Positions 11,111-19,551 are shown, counted from the stretch's first letter. The stretch is 44,709 bases of DNA from Afipia sp. (GCA_017308495.1 JAFKES010000077.1:1-44709); one strand, 5' to 3'. Notes: generated by a model not told the origin, from the sequence alone. Numbers and translations are program-made.

Positions 11111-12322
11111 TCAGTTCACACCGAGCCGGAAGTCACCCTGCCGGATGATCTCCGGCGACAGCACCACGGCCTTGCCGCCCTGAAGCTGGAACACCGGCGG
11201 TTCGAGCGAGACGATCTGTCCGGTCGGGCCGAACTTCACCGGGCCCCAGAACGTCATCACCTCCATCTTGGCAAGTTCGTCGCGCACCTTGTCGCGGTCA
11301 AGCGAGCCGGCGCGCTCGATCGCCATCTGGAACAGCGCGCCCGACACCGACGCCGACGCATGAGCGTAGTCCGGGTCGGCCTTGTACTTCTCGCGGAACA
11401 GCTTCACGTAATTGGCGGTGGTGCCGAAAATGTCCTTGCCGGAATATTGTGCGGCCGGATGCCACCACGCGGCGCTGGTGATGTTCTCGCCGCTCGGGCC
11501 GGCGGCATCGATGAATTCCTGATAGGCCGGGCCGGCGATCATGGTGACCACGGGAGCCTTGATCTGCTGGTCGGTCATCTGCTTGCGGACCAGCAGCAGG
11601 TCGTTGATGTAGCCGGTGACGAAGATCCACTGCGGCGCCAGCGATTTGATCTGCGACAGCGTCGCCGAGTGATCCAGCGTATTGATCGCGTATTTCTCGA
11701 AATACACCACCTCGATGCCGTTGGCCTTGGCCGACTTCTCCATTTCCTGCGCGATCGCCAGCGGGAACAGATCATTGCGCGCCAGAATGGCGACCTTCTT
11801 CACATCCGGGGCCTTCGCCCTGACGATCTGCGTCAGCGGCGTGGTCAGGGTGTCGTTCGGCGTGAAGGTACCGAACAGGTATTTGTAGCCCTGGTCGTAG
11901 ACCTGCGCCGACGATGCGGTCGCCGCGATGGTCGGCACCTTGTACTTCTCGGAGACGCTGCTCGCCGCCTTGGCCGCGCCGGAGCCGAACGCGCCGAACA
12001 TGAAGTTGACGTTGTCCTGGGTGATCATCTGCTCGGTGGTCTGCACCGCGCGAGGCGTGTTCGATTGATAATCGGTGTAGACGATCTCGACTTTGTACTT
12101 CTTGCCGCCGACCGAGATGCCGCCGGCCTTGTTGGCCTGCTCGGCCCACAGGTCGTAACCCTGCTGCTGCTTGATCGCTTCCGGCGCCAGCGGCCCCGTC
12201 AGCGGGAGCGGCGCTCCGAACTTGATGACGTCCTGCGCCGAGGCCGCCGAGGCGGACATGCCGAGACAGGCTGCGAGAAGAAGAGAGTTCAAGCGACGCG
12301 ACATAGACCGGGAACAAGCCAT
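11111..12322 (-). CDS. livK: Periplasmic ABC-transporter substrate-binding protein (LivK-like)
   Basis: A 403-aa type I periplasmic binding protein that presents substrate to LivHM. It has a Sec signal peptide (LNSLLLAACLGMSASAASAQ, cleavage after ASA near residue 29) and a Peripla_BP_6-type body beginning VIKFGAPLPLTGPLAPEAI. I prefer the ATG at 12322, preceded by GGAGAAACCAG; an internal ATG at 12304 lacks a ribosome site. It is the first gene of the uptake operon and diverges from a LysR gene. Substrate specificity cannot be read from the sequence; members of this family also bind aromatic acids, urea and amides. Confidence 0.9.
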   Translation of the reverse strand: MACSRSMSRRLNSLLLAACLGMSASAASAQDVIKFGAPLPLTGPLAPEAIKQQQGYDLWAEQANKAGGISVGGKKYKVEIVYTDYQSNTPRAVQTTEQMITQDNVNFMFGAFGSGAAKAASSVSEKYKVPTIAATASSAQVYDQGYKYLFGTFTPNDTLTTPLTQIVRAKAPDVKKVAILARNDLFPLAIAQEMEKSAKANGIEVVYFEKYAINTLDHSATLSQIKSLAPQWIFVTGYINDLLLVRKQMTDQQIKAPVVTMIAGPAYQEFIDAAGPSGENITSAAWWHPAAQYSGKDIFGTTANYVKLFREKYKADPDYAHASASVSGALFQMAIERAGSLDRDKVRDELAKMEVMTFWGPVKFGPTGQIVSLEPPVFQLQGGKAVVLSPEIIRQGDFRLGVN

Positions 12323-12389
12323 CTGGTTTCTCCATCGGGGCCGAGCGTGAGCTGCCCCTCAGCATGGCAAACCAGGGGTTCGAATAAAA

Positions 12390-12406
12390 GCATTGAAATT
12401 CGATGC
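12390..12406. promoter_or_regulatory. Candidate LysR operator between livK and the LysR gene
   Basis: The 17-bp near-palindrome GCATTGAAATTCGATGC has arms GCATTGAA and TTCGATGC that match 7 of 8 as inverted copies. It lies 68 bp upstream of livK and 74 bp upstream of the divergently transcribed LysR gene, the usual place for an autoregulatory LysR site. Assignment is by position and symmetry only. Confidence 0.5.
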
Positions 12407-12479
12407 AAGCGTTCTAAAAATTCGCCCCATGGGCAAGCCCTGCCGCAGGCGCGGGCAAACGGCTTCGGGGAGGAAACGC

Positions 12480-13382
12480 ATGATCGAATCCACCGCACTG
12501 CGGTATTTCCGGGAAGTGACGCAGCGGGGATCGATCAAACGGGCGGCAGAATCGCTCAATATCGCGCCGAGCGCCATCAGCCGGCAGATGCAGGGCCTCG
12601 AGGACGAACTGGCAGCCCAATTGTTCGAACGCGGCGCGCGCGGCATGACCCTCACCGGCGCAGGCCAACTGCTCTATCGCTATGCGGTGGAGAGTTCGGA
12701 CAGGCTCGACCGCATCCGCGCGCAGGTCGAGGAATTCGACACGCTGCAGCGGGGCCACATCAAGATTGCCACCGTCGAAGGCCTGCTGGCGAGCTTCCTG
12801 TCGGACTTCGTCGTCGATCTGTCGAAGGACTATCCCGGCATCTCGATCACGGTGATCACGGCGGGCACCAGCCGCGTCGCCGAAATGGTCGGACAGCACA
12901 GCGTCGATCTCGGGCTGGTGTTCGGCCCCGCGCCGCGGCGCGACCTGATCGAACTGGCGCGCATGCGCCAGTCGCTGTGTCTCGTGGTCGCCCCGCATCA
13001 CCCGATGGCGACAAGGGACCACTGCACGGTGAAGGACCTCGCGGGGCTGCGCGTGATCCTGCCCGATCCATCGTTCGGCATCCGCCAGGAGATCGACCGC
13101 GCTTGCGCCAAGGCCAACGTCCAGCTCGATCTTTACAGCGAGACCAATTCGATCGCCTTCCTGCGCACCATGGCCATGAAGACCACCATCGGCACGTTTC
13201 TTCCGCGCAATACCGCCATGCCCGAACTGATCGCGGGCACGCTGGTCGCGATCCCCTTGCGCGACAAGCGGCTGGAAGCGACCCAGGTCACGCTGGTGCA
13301 GCACGCCACCCGCAACACCACGCCGTCGATTTCACGCGTAGCGCTGCTTCTCGCCGAACGGATGAAGGAGCGCAAAGACTGA
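12480..13382 (+). CDS. LysR-family transcriptional regulator
   Basis: A 300-aa LTTR. The N-terminal winged HTH (residues 5-62) contains TQRGSIKRAAESLNIAPSAISRQMQGLE, and a linker helix and a two-subdomain effector-binding region follow. I start at the ATG at 12480 (GGGGAGGAAACGC upstream); the 29 extra residues from 12393 are Arg-rich and cross the operator candidate. It diverges from livK and so most likely controls the livKHMGF-ridA operon. It converges on ackA with a 24-bp gap. The effector is unknown. Confidence 0.9.
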   Translation: MIESTALRYFREVTQRGSIKRAAESLNIAPSAISRQMQGLEDELAAQLFERGARGMTLTGAGQLLYRYAVESSDRLDRIRAQVEEFDTLQRGHIKIATVEGLLASFLSDFVVDLSKDYPGISITVITAGTSRVAEMVGQHSVDLGLVFGPAPRRDLIELARMRQSLCLVVAPHHPMATRDHCTVKDLAGLRVILPDPSFGIRQEIDRACAKANVQLDLYSETNSIAFLRTMAMKTTIGTFLPRNTAMPELIAGTLVAIPLRDKRLEATQVTLVQHATRNTTPSISRVALLLAERMKERKD

Positions 13383-13406
13383 TCGCGCCAAGCGACGCGG
13401 CCATAC

Positions 13407-14594
13407 TCATGCGGTGACGCCAGCCAAAACGGAATGATTATCCCGGGCGATGATCATTTCCTCGTCGGTCGGGATGACGAAGACCGCGACACGGCTCGCC
13501 GCGTGGCTGATCGTCGTGGCGTTGACGGCATTGGCGGCGGGATCGAGATCGACGCCGAGCCAGCGCAGCCGTTCGCACACGTCGGCCCTGACCTGCGGCT
13601 GGTTCTCGCCAATGCCTGCGGAGAACACCAGGCCGTCGAGGCCGCCCATAGTCGCCGCCAGCCGCGCCGCTTCGCCGGCGATGCGGAATGCGAACAGCTC
13701 CATCGCTTCGCGCGCTTCCGGCGCGGTGCTGACGATCAGTTCGCGGCTGTCGGAGCTGAGGCCCGAAACACCGAGAAGGCCAGACTGGTGGTAGAGCATG
13801 TCTTCCACCTCGGGGAGCGAGCGACCGCCGGCCCCCAGCAGATGCAGGAGGACACCCGGATCGAGCGCCCCGCACCGCGTCGCCATCGGAACGCCGTCGA
13901 GGGTGGAGAAGCCCATGCTGGTGTCGCGGCTCTCACCATCTTCGATGGCGCACAGGCTGGCACCGCTGCCAAGATGGGCAGCGACGATTTTGCCACGCGC
14001 GCGCTGAGGCGCCAGCCGCGCCAGTTCGCCGGCGATATAATCGTAGGACAGGCCGTGAAAGCCATAGCGCTTGACGCCTTCGTCGTGCAGCGCGCGGGGA
14101 ATGGCGAAGCGGCGCACCACGGCGCTGTTGGTGCGATGGAACGCGGTGTCGAACGACGCGGTCTGGGGCAGGTCCGGACGGACGTTGCGAATGGCGCGGA
14201 TCAGACGCAGGCTTTGCGGCTGATGCAGCGGCGCGAGCGGCGTCAGCGCCTCGATGGCGGCGATGGTCGCGTCGTCAAGCCTGACCGGTCCGGCGAAGCG
14301 GTCGCCGCCATGGACCACGCGATGCCCGATCGCGGCGACATCCCCGATTGCGACGTGCTGACCGAGAACAGCGAAGGTCTCGGCCATGATCTCTGTCAGG
14401 TCCTCGCTGGGTCGCGCGCGTAGCGCGACCGTGGAGGAGCCGTGCTCGCCCGTCACCTTGAAGGTGAGCGGATCGTGACGGAAGTCGATGACGCCACGCG
14501 AGACCTGCACCGGACCGTTGTCGCCGATCGCGAACAGGCCGATCTTCACCGACGACGAGCCCGGATTGAACGTCAGCAACATGTTCGCGCTCAT
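13407..14594 (-). CDS. ackA: Acetate kinase
   Basis: This enzyme interconverts acetate plus ATP and acetyl phosphate plus ADP. It has 395 aa, the normal length. Signature segments are LLTFNPGSSSVK near the N-terminus, GHRVVHGGDRF (catalytic/substrate region), FDTAFH, the ATP-binding HLGSGASLCAI, and GIGENQPQVR near the C-terminus. The ATG at 14594 lies 105 bp after the phaC stop on the same strand. No phosphotransacetylase is next to it in this window. The phaC-ackA pairing suggests a shared role in acetyl-CoA/acetyl-phosphate overflow under oxygen limitation, supported by a FixK/FNR-like box upstream of phaC. Confidence 0.95.
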   Translation of the reverse strand: MSANMLLTFNPGSSSVKIGLFAIGDNGPVQVSRGVIDFRHDPLTFKVTGEHGSSTVALRARPSEDLTEIMAETFAVLGQHVAIGDVAAIGHRVVHGGDRFAGPVRLDDATIAAIEALTPLAPLHQPQSLRLIRAIRNVRPDLPQTASFDTAFHRTNSAVVRRFAIPRALHDEGVKRYGFHGLSYDYIAGELARLAPQRARGKIVAAHLGSGASLCAIEDGESRDTSMGFSTLDGVPMATRCGALDPGVLLHLLGAGGRSLPEVEDMLYHQSGLLGVSGLSSDSRELIVSTAPEAREAMELFAFRIAGEAARLAATMGGLDGLVFSAGIGENQPQVRADVCERLRWLGVDLDPAANAVNATTISHAASRVAVFVIPTDEEMIIARDNHSVLAGVTA

Positions 14595-14656
14595 GCGGGC
14601 CGCACCATCACCAGTGCCGCGGCGATCCTGCGCGAAGCCGCACGGCCGGATTGCGA

Positions 14657-14671
14657 CGGACGCAGCGTCCG
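14657..14671. other. Small hairpin in the phaC-ackA gap
   Basis: CGGACGCAGCGTCCG forms a 6-7 bp perfect stem with a very short loop, midway between the phaC stop and the ackA start. It could be an mRNA processing or attenuation element, or chance in high-GC DNA. There is no T-run, so it is not a clear terminator. Confidence 0.25.
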
Positions 14672-14699
14672 GACGCGCGGAAACCTGTTCATGTCACGC

Positions 14700-16601
14700 T
14701 CACTTCTGGAAGACGTAGGTGCCGGGCGCTTCCTCTGCGGCGACGTAGCCGCGCGCCGGCGCGCCCATGGCCGGCGGAGCAACGGCATCGCTTGCGGAAT
14801 GCGCCGCCAGCCATCCGGCCCATTCGGTCCACCACGAGCCGTCCCTTACCTCCGCCCGCTCGACCCATTCGTCCGGGCTGAGGCACAGGCTGTCGACATG
14901 GTGGACGCCGACACGGTAACGACGACGCGGTTTGCCGGGTTCGCTGACGATGCCGGCATTGTGGCCGCCGCTCGTCAACACGAAGGTCACCTCGGTATCG
15001 CTGAGATAGAGGATCTTGTAGACCGAGCGCCACGGCGCCACGTGGTCACGCTCGGTGCCGACGACGAACATCGGCACGCGAATATTCTGGATCGCAGCGG
15101 GGCGGCCTTCGACCATGAAGCGGCTCGCGGCCAGTTCGTTGTCGAGATAGAGCCGCTTGAGATATTCCGAATGCATCCGGTAAGGCATGCGGGTGCTGTC
15201 CGCGTTCCACGCCATCAGATCGATCATCGGCGTGCGTTCGCCCATCAGATAGTCGTGCACCATCCGCGACCAGATCAGATCGTTGCTTTTCAGCAGCTGA
15301 AACGCGCCCGACATCTGGTCGGACGACAGATAGCCCCGGTTCCACATCATGCTGTCGAGGAAATGCATCTGGCTGTGGTCGATGAACAGCGCCAGTTCGC
15401 CCGGTTCGGAGAAATCGGTCTGGGCGGCGAGCAGCGTCACCGTGGCAAGCCTGTCATCCTCGCGGCCTCCCATGGCTGCGGCGGCAATAGCGAGCAGCGT
15501 GCCGCCGAGGCAATAGCCCATCGCGTGGATCTTAGGACCGGGCACAATGGCGCTGACCGCGTCGAGCGCAGCCATGACCCCGAGGCGCCGATAGTCGTCC
15601 ATGGTCAGGTCGCGGTCGGCGGCGGTGGGATTGCGCCATGAGATGCAGAACACCGTGTGACCCTTCCCCACCAGATAGCGGATCAGGGAATTCTGCGGCG
15701 ACAGATCGAGAATGTAATATTTCATGATCCACGCCGGCACGATCAGCACCGGCTCGGCCATCACCGTTCCGGTGGCCGGGGCATACTGGATCAGCTCGAT
15801 GAGATGGTTGCGGTAGACGACCTTGCCGGGCGTGACCGCGACATCCTGACCTACGACAAACTTCTCCGCCCCCACCGGCGGCTGACCGGCGGCCTCCCGG
15901 CTCATATCCTCCAGCCAGTTGCGGTAACCGTCGACGAAATTCCGTCCGCCGGTTTTCATCGCCCGCTCGATCACCTCCGGATTGGCGAACGGATTGTTGG
16001 ACGGCGACAGCATGTCGAGGTACTGCCGCGCCGCGAACGACACCACGTCTTCGTGATGCGGAGTGACGCCGGGCACCTCGTGGGTGGCGGCGTGCCACCA
16101 TTGCTGGGTGAGCAGGAACGCCTGCGACCAGAAACAGAACGGCTGCTTCCGCCACGCCGCGGCGGTGAAGCGGGCGTCGCCCGGCAGCGGTTCGATGCAG
16201 GGGCCGGTGTTGCGGTCGGTGGTGGCTGCCGCGACATGAGCGAGCAGCCGTGCGGCCTTGCGCGCGCCCTTGCTGGCAAGCTCGATCCGCTTGCCCGGCG
16301 CGGACGCAAGGTGAAGCGACCAATCGAACAGCGCTAGCGCCAGCGCCGCCGGCGACACGCCACCGCTGAACTGGCCGGTCAGCGCCTCGCGCATGCGATC
16401 GATGGTGTGGAAGGTCTCGCTGCCGACCCCCTCATCCCCCGGCGATGCCGGGATCGACCTCGGCGCATCGGCCACGATCCTGGCCTCGACAGCTTTCGGC
16501 GCGATCGCCACCGGCGCGGCCGCTTTCAATGCCGGCGTACCGGACCCAACGGTCTGCGACTTGAAGGCTTCCAGAGTCGTGGGACGGTCAGGTGCGTTCA
16601 T
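14700..16601 (-). CDS. phaC: Class I polyhydroxyalkanoate synthase (PhaC)
   Basis: This synthase polymerises 3-hydroxyacyl-CoA into PHA on the granule surface. It has 633 aa, slightly long because of a Pro/Ala-rich N-terminal extension of about 70 residues. The alpha/beta-hydrolase core has the modified lipase box GYCLGG with the nucleophile at about Cys364, the general acid-base region GTERDHVAPW (Asp519), and TSGGHNAGI (His547). The long single subunit without phaE or phaR indicates class I. I start at the ATG at 16601, preceded by GGAGA; a start at 16628 is possible. ackA follows downstream. A FixK/FNR-like box lies 129 bp upstream, which hints at low-oxygen induction. Confidence 0.93.
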   Translation of the reverse strand: MNAPDRPTTLEAFKSQTVGSGTPALKAAAPVAIAPKAVEARIVADAPRSIPASPGDEGVGSETFHTIDRMREALTGQFSGGVSPAALALALFDWSLHLASAPGKRIELASKGARKAARLLAHVAAATTDRNTGPCIEPLPGDARFTAAAWRKQPFCFWSQAFLLTQQWWHAATHEVPGVTPHHEDVVSFAARQYLDMLSPSNNPFANPEVIERAMKTGGRNFVDGYRNWLEDMSREAAGQPPVGAEKFVVGQDVAVTPGKVVYRNHLIELIQYAPATGTVMAEPVLIVPAWIMKYYILDLSPQNSLIRYLVGKGHTVFCISWRNPTAADRDLTMDDYRRLGVMAALDAVSAIVPGPKIHAMGYCLGGTLLAIAAAAMGGREDDRLATVTLLAAQTDFSEPGELALFIDHSQMHFLDSMMWNRGYLSSDQMSGAFQLLKSNDLIWSRMVHDYLMGERTPMIDLMAWNADSTRMPYRMHSEYLKRLYLDNELAASRFMVEGRPAAIQNIRVPMFVVGTERDHVAPWRSVYKILYLSDTEVTFVLTSGGHNAGIVSEPGKPRRRYRVGVHHVDSLCLSPDEWVERAEVRDGSWWTEWAGWLAAHSASDAVAPPAMGAPARGYVAAEEAPGTYVFQK

Positions 16602-16729
16602 CAGCGCTGTCTCCAGATGTCGCGGCATCCGCCTCCGTTGGCGAAGCAGTCAGGCCGCTTTCGGAGGCGTCACGCGAATAGCGAACCTCTTTTTTAGGTA
16701 GGTTGTGTGACCGTTCTGTTCAACTGGGG

Positions 16730-16743
16730 TTGATCTGGCTCAA
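16730..16743. promoter_or_regulatory. FixK/FNR-type box upstream of phaC-ackA
   Basis: TTGATCTGGCTCAA fits the FixK consensus TTG(A/C)-N6-(T/G)CAA fully and the FNR consensus TTGAT-N4-ATCAA at 9 of 10 positions. It lies in the 259-bp non-coding stretch between phaC and the end of the nar operon, centred about 135 bp upstream of the phaC ATG. A clear -10 at the classical spacing was not found, so the promoter class is uncertain. The rest of the stretch shows nothing else convincing. Confidence 0.55.
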
Positions 16744-16860
16744 ATTAGACCGTTCCGAGCGCCCGAACAGGCGAAATTGCTTAAAGGAAATGAAAAAGCA
16801 CCACGCCCGCGCGCGCGATGGCCCGCAGGGTGATGCTGTTGACGGCGCCGGACGCTGGTG

Positions 16861-17442
16861 TCAGGTGGGCGCCATCGCACTCATATTCGGAGCGACCGCG
16901 GCCTCGAGCCAGCGCTCGATCTGCGTCACATCGGTCGACAGTTCCACCGCGAACTCGCCGGTAAAAGCGCGCCACGCCTCCAGATTGCGCGCCGGCACGC
17001 CGATGATCACCGCGATACCGCGATCCATGGCAACGGCGATCAGATCGCGCAGGCCACCGCCCTCGCACTCGACCTTTCCGAACTTGTTGAGAACGAGCAG
17101 ATCGGGAGCGGTTTCGAGATTGCCTTCCACCCGCGCCGTGGCCTCCGCCAGCGCGGATTGATCCAGACGGCATCCGCGCGCACCCGCGCCGCGCTCCTCG
17201 TACAGCACGGTGCGATGCCCCGAGGTCAGGTCTTCCAGAATGACGTCGCAATGCCGGCTCGGATCGTCGCAGGCCGGATGCTGCAGCACGCCGGCGAGCG
17301 ACAGCCCGCGCACGCGGCAGCGGGCGACCAGGTGCTGGAACACCGCATTGGGGTAGACTTCGTTGGGATAAACGATTGCCGCGACCGAGCGGACCGGCGC
17401 GGCCGTCGTGTCAGGGATGAGAGCGGATTGCAGAACGGACAT
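16861..17442 (-). CDS. DUF2478-family protein, last gene of the nar operon
   Basis: A 193-aa cytoplasmic protein. I start at the ATG at 17442, preceded by GAGGTGAT; an in-frame GTG at 17451 is an alternative. It contains VAAIVYPNEVY at the N-terminus, RGLSLAGVLQHP, and LLVLNKFGKVECEGGGLRDLI, which resembles a Walker B/base-recognition NK-type segment of a nucleotide-binding fold. I recall such proteins as DUF2478, often encoded next to molybdate or nitrate reductase genes. It lies 10 bp after the 60-aa membrane protein. By inference it serves molybdenum cofactor or nitrate reductase biogenesis, but no function is established. An annotation as 3-dehydroquinate dehydratase would be an error. 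Confidence 0.7.
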   Translation of the reverse strand: MSVLQSALIPDTTAAPVRSVAAIVYPNEVYPNAVFQHLVARCRVRGLSLAGVLQHPACDDPSRHCDVILEDLTSGHRTVLYEERGAGARGCRLDQSALAEATARVEGNLETAPDLLVLNKFGKVECEGGGLRDLIAVAMDRGIAVIIGVPARNLEAWRAFTGEFAVELSTDVTQIERWLEAAVAPNMSAMAPT

Positions 17443-17452
17443 CAGGATCACC

Positions 17453-17635
17453 TCAGTGGAACGGAGCGCCGATCAGATAAAGACCATAAAGCATCACCGG
17501 GACAAACGACAGCCAGACGATCATCATGCGCGGCGCGACCTGCGGCCACGGCGCGACCTTGCAACGCCCGCCTTGTCGCCTGCGCCAGCGCATAGCCCCG
17601 TGTGCGCCAGTGTCGTCGTCATCCCAATTGGTCAT
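17453..17635 (-). CDS. Small single-span membrane protein in the nar operon (60 aa)
   Basis: The 60-residue product begins MTNWDDDDTGAHG with an acidic then Arg-rich cytosolic segment. It ends in one hydrophobic span, MMIVWLSFVPVMLYGLYLIG (about residues 38-57). The start at 17635 overlaps the preceding stop by one base (TGATG), and GGAGGA lies 8-9 bp upstream, so it is translationally coupled. The family is not recognised. Its position after the nitrate reductase and PPIase genes suggests a small membrane subunit or assembly aid, by inference only. Confidence 0.6.
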   Translation of the reverse strand: MTNWDDDDTGAHGAMRWRRRQGGRCKVAPWPQVAPRMMIVWLSFVPVMLYGLYLIGAPFH

Positions 17636-17979
17636 CACGCGCATCCTCCATCGCCATTGCCCCCGCAGGTGCAGCCCGCATGAGACGCAGGCGCCGGCGC
17701 TTCGTCCTGCCGCAGCGACCATTTGACCATATGGCTCAGACAGCCGAGCCCGGGATCGGGGGCACGCTCGAGAACGTTCATCAGCCCGAGCCAATCCTCG
17801 CGCGTCGCGAAATTGGCGAACCGGCGCACAGCGCCCGACGCGTAGTCCCCGACACTTTCGTCATAGCCGCGTGCGGCCTCGCTCACCTGCGCAAACAGCA
17901 CCATGTCATCGCAGGCCAAAAGCGCCTCGTGCGCGACGGCCTCTTCGCTGAAATTGCGGATCAATTCGCCGAGTTGCAT
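17635..17979 (-). CDS. Nar-operon hypothetical protein with C-terminal Cys cluster (114 aa)
   Basis: A 114-aa soluble protein starting MQLGELIRNF at an ATG at 17979, 10 bp after the PPIase stop. The body is helical and amphipathic (EDWLGLMNVLERAPDPGLGCLSHMVKWSLRQD). The C-terminus is HAGCTCGGNGDGGCA, a CxC plus Cys arrangement that could bind a metal or form a redox disulfide. Longer frames upstream of this ATG are shadows of the PPIase gene. I do not recognise the family. Its tight coupling to the next gene (TGATG) and its nar-operon location suggest an accessory role in nitrate reductase maturation. Confidence 0.65.
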   Translation of the reverse strand: MQLGELIRNFSEEAVAHEALLACDDMVLFAQVSEAARGYDESVGDYASGAVRRFANFATREDWLGLMNVLERAPDPGLGCLSHMVKWSLRQDEAPAPASHAGCTCGGNGDGGCA

Positions 17980-17989
17980 CGCGCTGCTC

Positions 17990-18814
17990 CTATTGCACCA
18001 GCGGCGACTGCGCCGCCTCGAGACTCGCGCCGACGATCTCAGCGCGACCGGCAAGCACGGAGACATATTGCGCCAGCGCGCGCCGCAGGACCTTCGTCTC
18101 CAGATAATCGGCGATCCGCTCGCGAGCGAGATCGAACGGCAACTCCTGACCGGCCGCGCGACCATCGAGCCGCACCACATGGCAGCCATAGCGCGTTTCG
18201 ACCACCGCGATCTCGCCGGGCTGCATCCGCTGCAACGCGGCCTCGAATTCCGCCACGGTCTGTCCCTTGACGATCTGCCCGAGGCGGCCGTCCTCCTGCG
18301 CCGAGGTCCGGCAATCGGAATGAGCCCGCGCCAACTCGCCGAACCGCGCGGGAGTCTCCGCCAGATCGGCGCGGATCGCGTCCGCCGCCGCGCGGGCCGC
18401 GCTGCGGGCGGCGACATCATTGGCCGGGGCCGCGATGAGGATATGCGCGGCCTCGAAAATGTCGCCGGACCGGAAGCGGTCGCGGTTCTGATCGTAGAAG
18501 CGCTGACAGGCGACTTCGTCCGGCCGGGGCGTCGTCACCTCGTGCTCGATCAAAGCGCGCATCGCGGCCTCCTCGGCGGTCTCGGTGCGCCCTTCCGCGT
18601 CGCTGAGCGGCGCAGCGGCGATGCCGAGACGCTCGGCCTCCTGCAACAACAATTCGCGCACCACCAGCGCCCGCGCCGCCGCCTGCCACGCCAGAATCGG
18701 CCGGTCCGCGGGATGGTTCTGCACCTCCTGCGCGATCGACTCACGCGGAATGATCCGACCGTTGACGCTCACCGTCTTCGGCTTTGGAAATGCATCGGTC
18801 ACCGAACAGCTCAT
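17990..18814 (-). CDS. Parvulin-type peptidyl-prolyl isomerase (PpiC/NifM-like), nar operon
   Basis: A 274-aa protein with an N-terminal helical (SurA/NifM-like) region to about residue 120 and a rotamase domain at about 120-240. The rotamase domain contains EAAHILIAAP, FGELARAHSDCRTSAQEDGRLGQI and GEIAVVETRYGCHVVRLDG. These match the parvulin motifs (H..I, S.C.S...GG.LG, G.H). No signal peptide is evident, so a cytoplasmic NifM-like role is likely. It lies 17 bp after narI. By analogy with NifM, which helps fold the nitrogenase Fe protein, it may assist folding of a nitrate reductase subunit. The client is inferred. Confidence 0.85.
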   Translation of the reverse strand: MSCSVTDAFPKPKTVSVNGRIIPRESIAQEVQNHPADRPILAWQAAARALVVRELLLQEAERLGIAAAPLSDAEGRTETAEEAAMRALIEHEVTTPRPDEVACQRFYDQNRDRFRSGDIFEAAHILIAAPANDVAARSAARAAADAIRADLAETPARFGELARAHSDCRTSAQEDGRLGQIVKGQTVAEFEAALQRMQPGEIAVVETRYGCHVVRLDGRAAGQELPFDLARERIADYLETKVLRRALAQYVSVLAGRAEIVGASLEAAQSPLVQ

Positions 18815-18831
18815 GATTCACTCCTCTTGGC

Positions 18832-19551
18832 TTACTCCGCGGGTTGGGACGAACCGGCGGCATGGCTGCCATTGCGGCTGCGGACCACCTGATAGCCCTT
18901 GCGGCCGAGATACCAGACCGGCGCGCTCCAGACGTGAACCAGGCGGGTGAAGGGGAAGAGCAGGAAGATGGTCATGCCGAGCACGAGGTGAGCCTTGAAG
19001 ATCGGATGGACGTCCGCAACATAGGCCGCCGCGCCCGGCTGCAAGGTGAGGATGCCCTGCGCCCAGTTCATGAACTTCACCATCTCGTGGCCGTCGAGAT
19101 GCCCGAACGAGACCGGGATGGTGGCGAGCCCCAGCAGCAGTTGCGCGAACAGGATCAGCAGGATCGCGGTGTCGCCGAACGACGAGTTGGCGCGGATACG
19201 CGGATCGAACAGCCGGCGATGGGTCAGCAGCGCGATGCCGACGAGGCACATCAGCCCGGCGACGCCGCCGACGTCGATCGCCATCCATTGCTTGAAGGTG
19301 TGGGAAATGCCGATCCAGTCGAAAATGCGGATCGGCGTTAACAACCCGAACACATGCCCGACGAAGATGATCAAAATGCCGACGTGGAACAGGTTCGAGC
19401 CCCACATCAACTGGCGGCGGCGCAGCAACTGGCTGGAGCCGGTGCGCCACGTGTATTGCTCGCGGTCGAAGCGCACCAGACTGCCGAACAGGAACACTGT
19501 GAGGCAGAGATAGGGATACCATCCGAACACAATGGAATTGAGCGTTTGCAT
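18832..19551 (-). CDS. narI: Respiratory nitrate reductase gamma subunit NarI (cytochrome b)
   Basis: This is the membrane anchor that oxidises quinol and passes electrons through two b haems to NarH. It has 239 aa and five predicted spans. Haem-ligand histidines are visible in SNLFHVGILIIFVGH (His56 and His66, identical numbering to E. coli NarI) and in FKAHLVLG and RLVHVWSAP near the C-terminus. I start at the ATG at 19551 (AGGAG 7 bp upstream), which gives the E. coli-like numbering; the longer frame from 19605 overlaps narJ. It follows narJ by 10 bp. Confidence 0.95.
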   Translation of the reverse strand: MQTLNSIVFGWYPYLCLTVFLFGSLVRFDREQYTWRTGSSQLLRRRQLMWGSNLFHVGILIIFVGHVFGLLTPIRIFDWIGISHTFKQWMAIDVGGVAGLMCLVGIALLTHRRLFDPRIRANSSFGDTAILLILFAQLLLGLATIPVSFGHLDGHEMVKFMNWAQGILTLQPGAAAYVADVHPIFKAHLVLGMTIFLLFPFTRLVHVWSAPVWYLGRKGYQVVRSRNGSHAAGSSQPAE

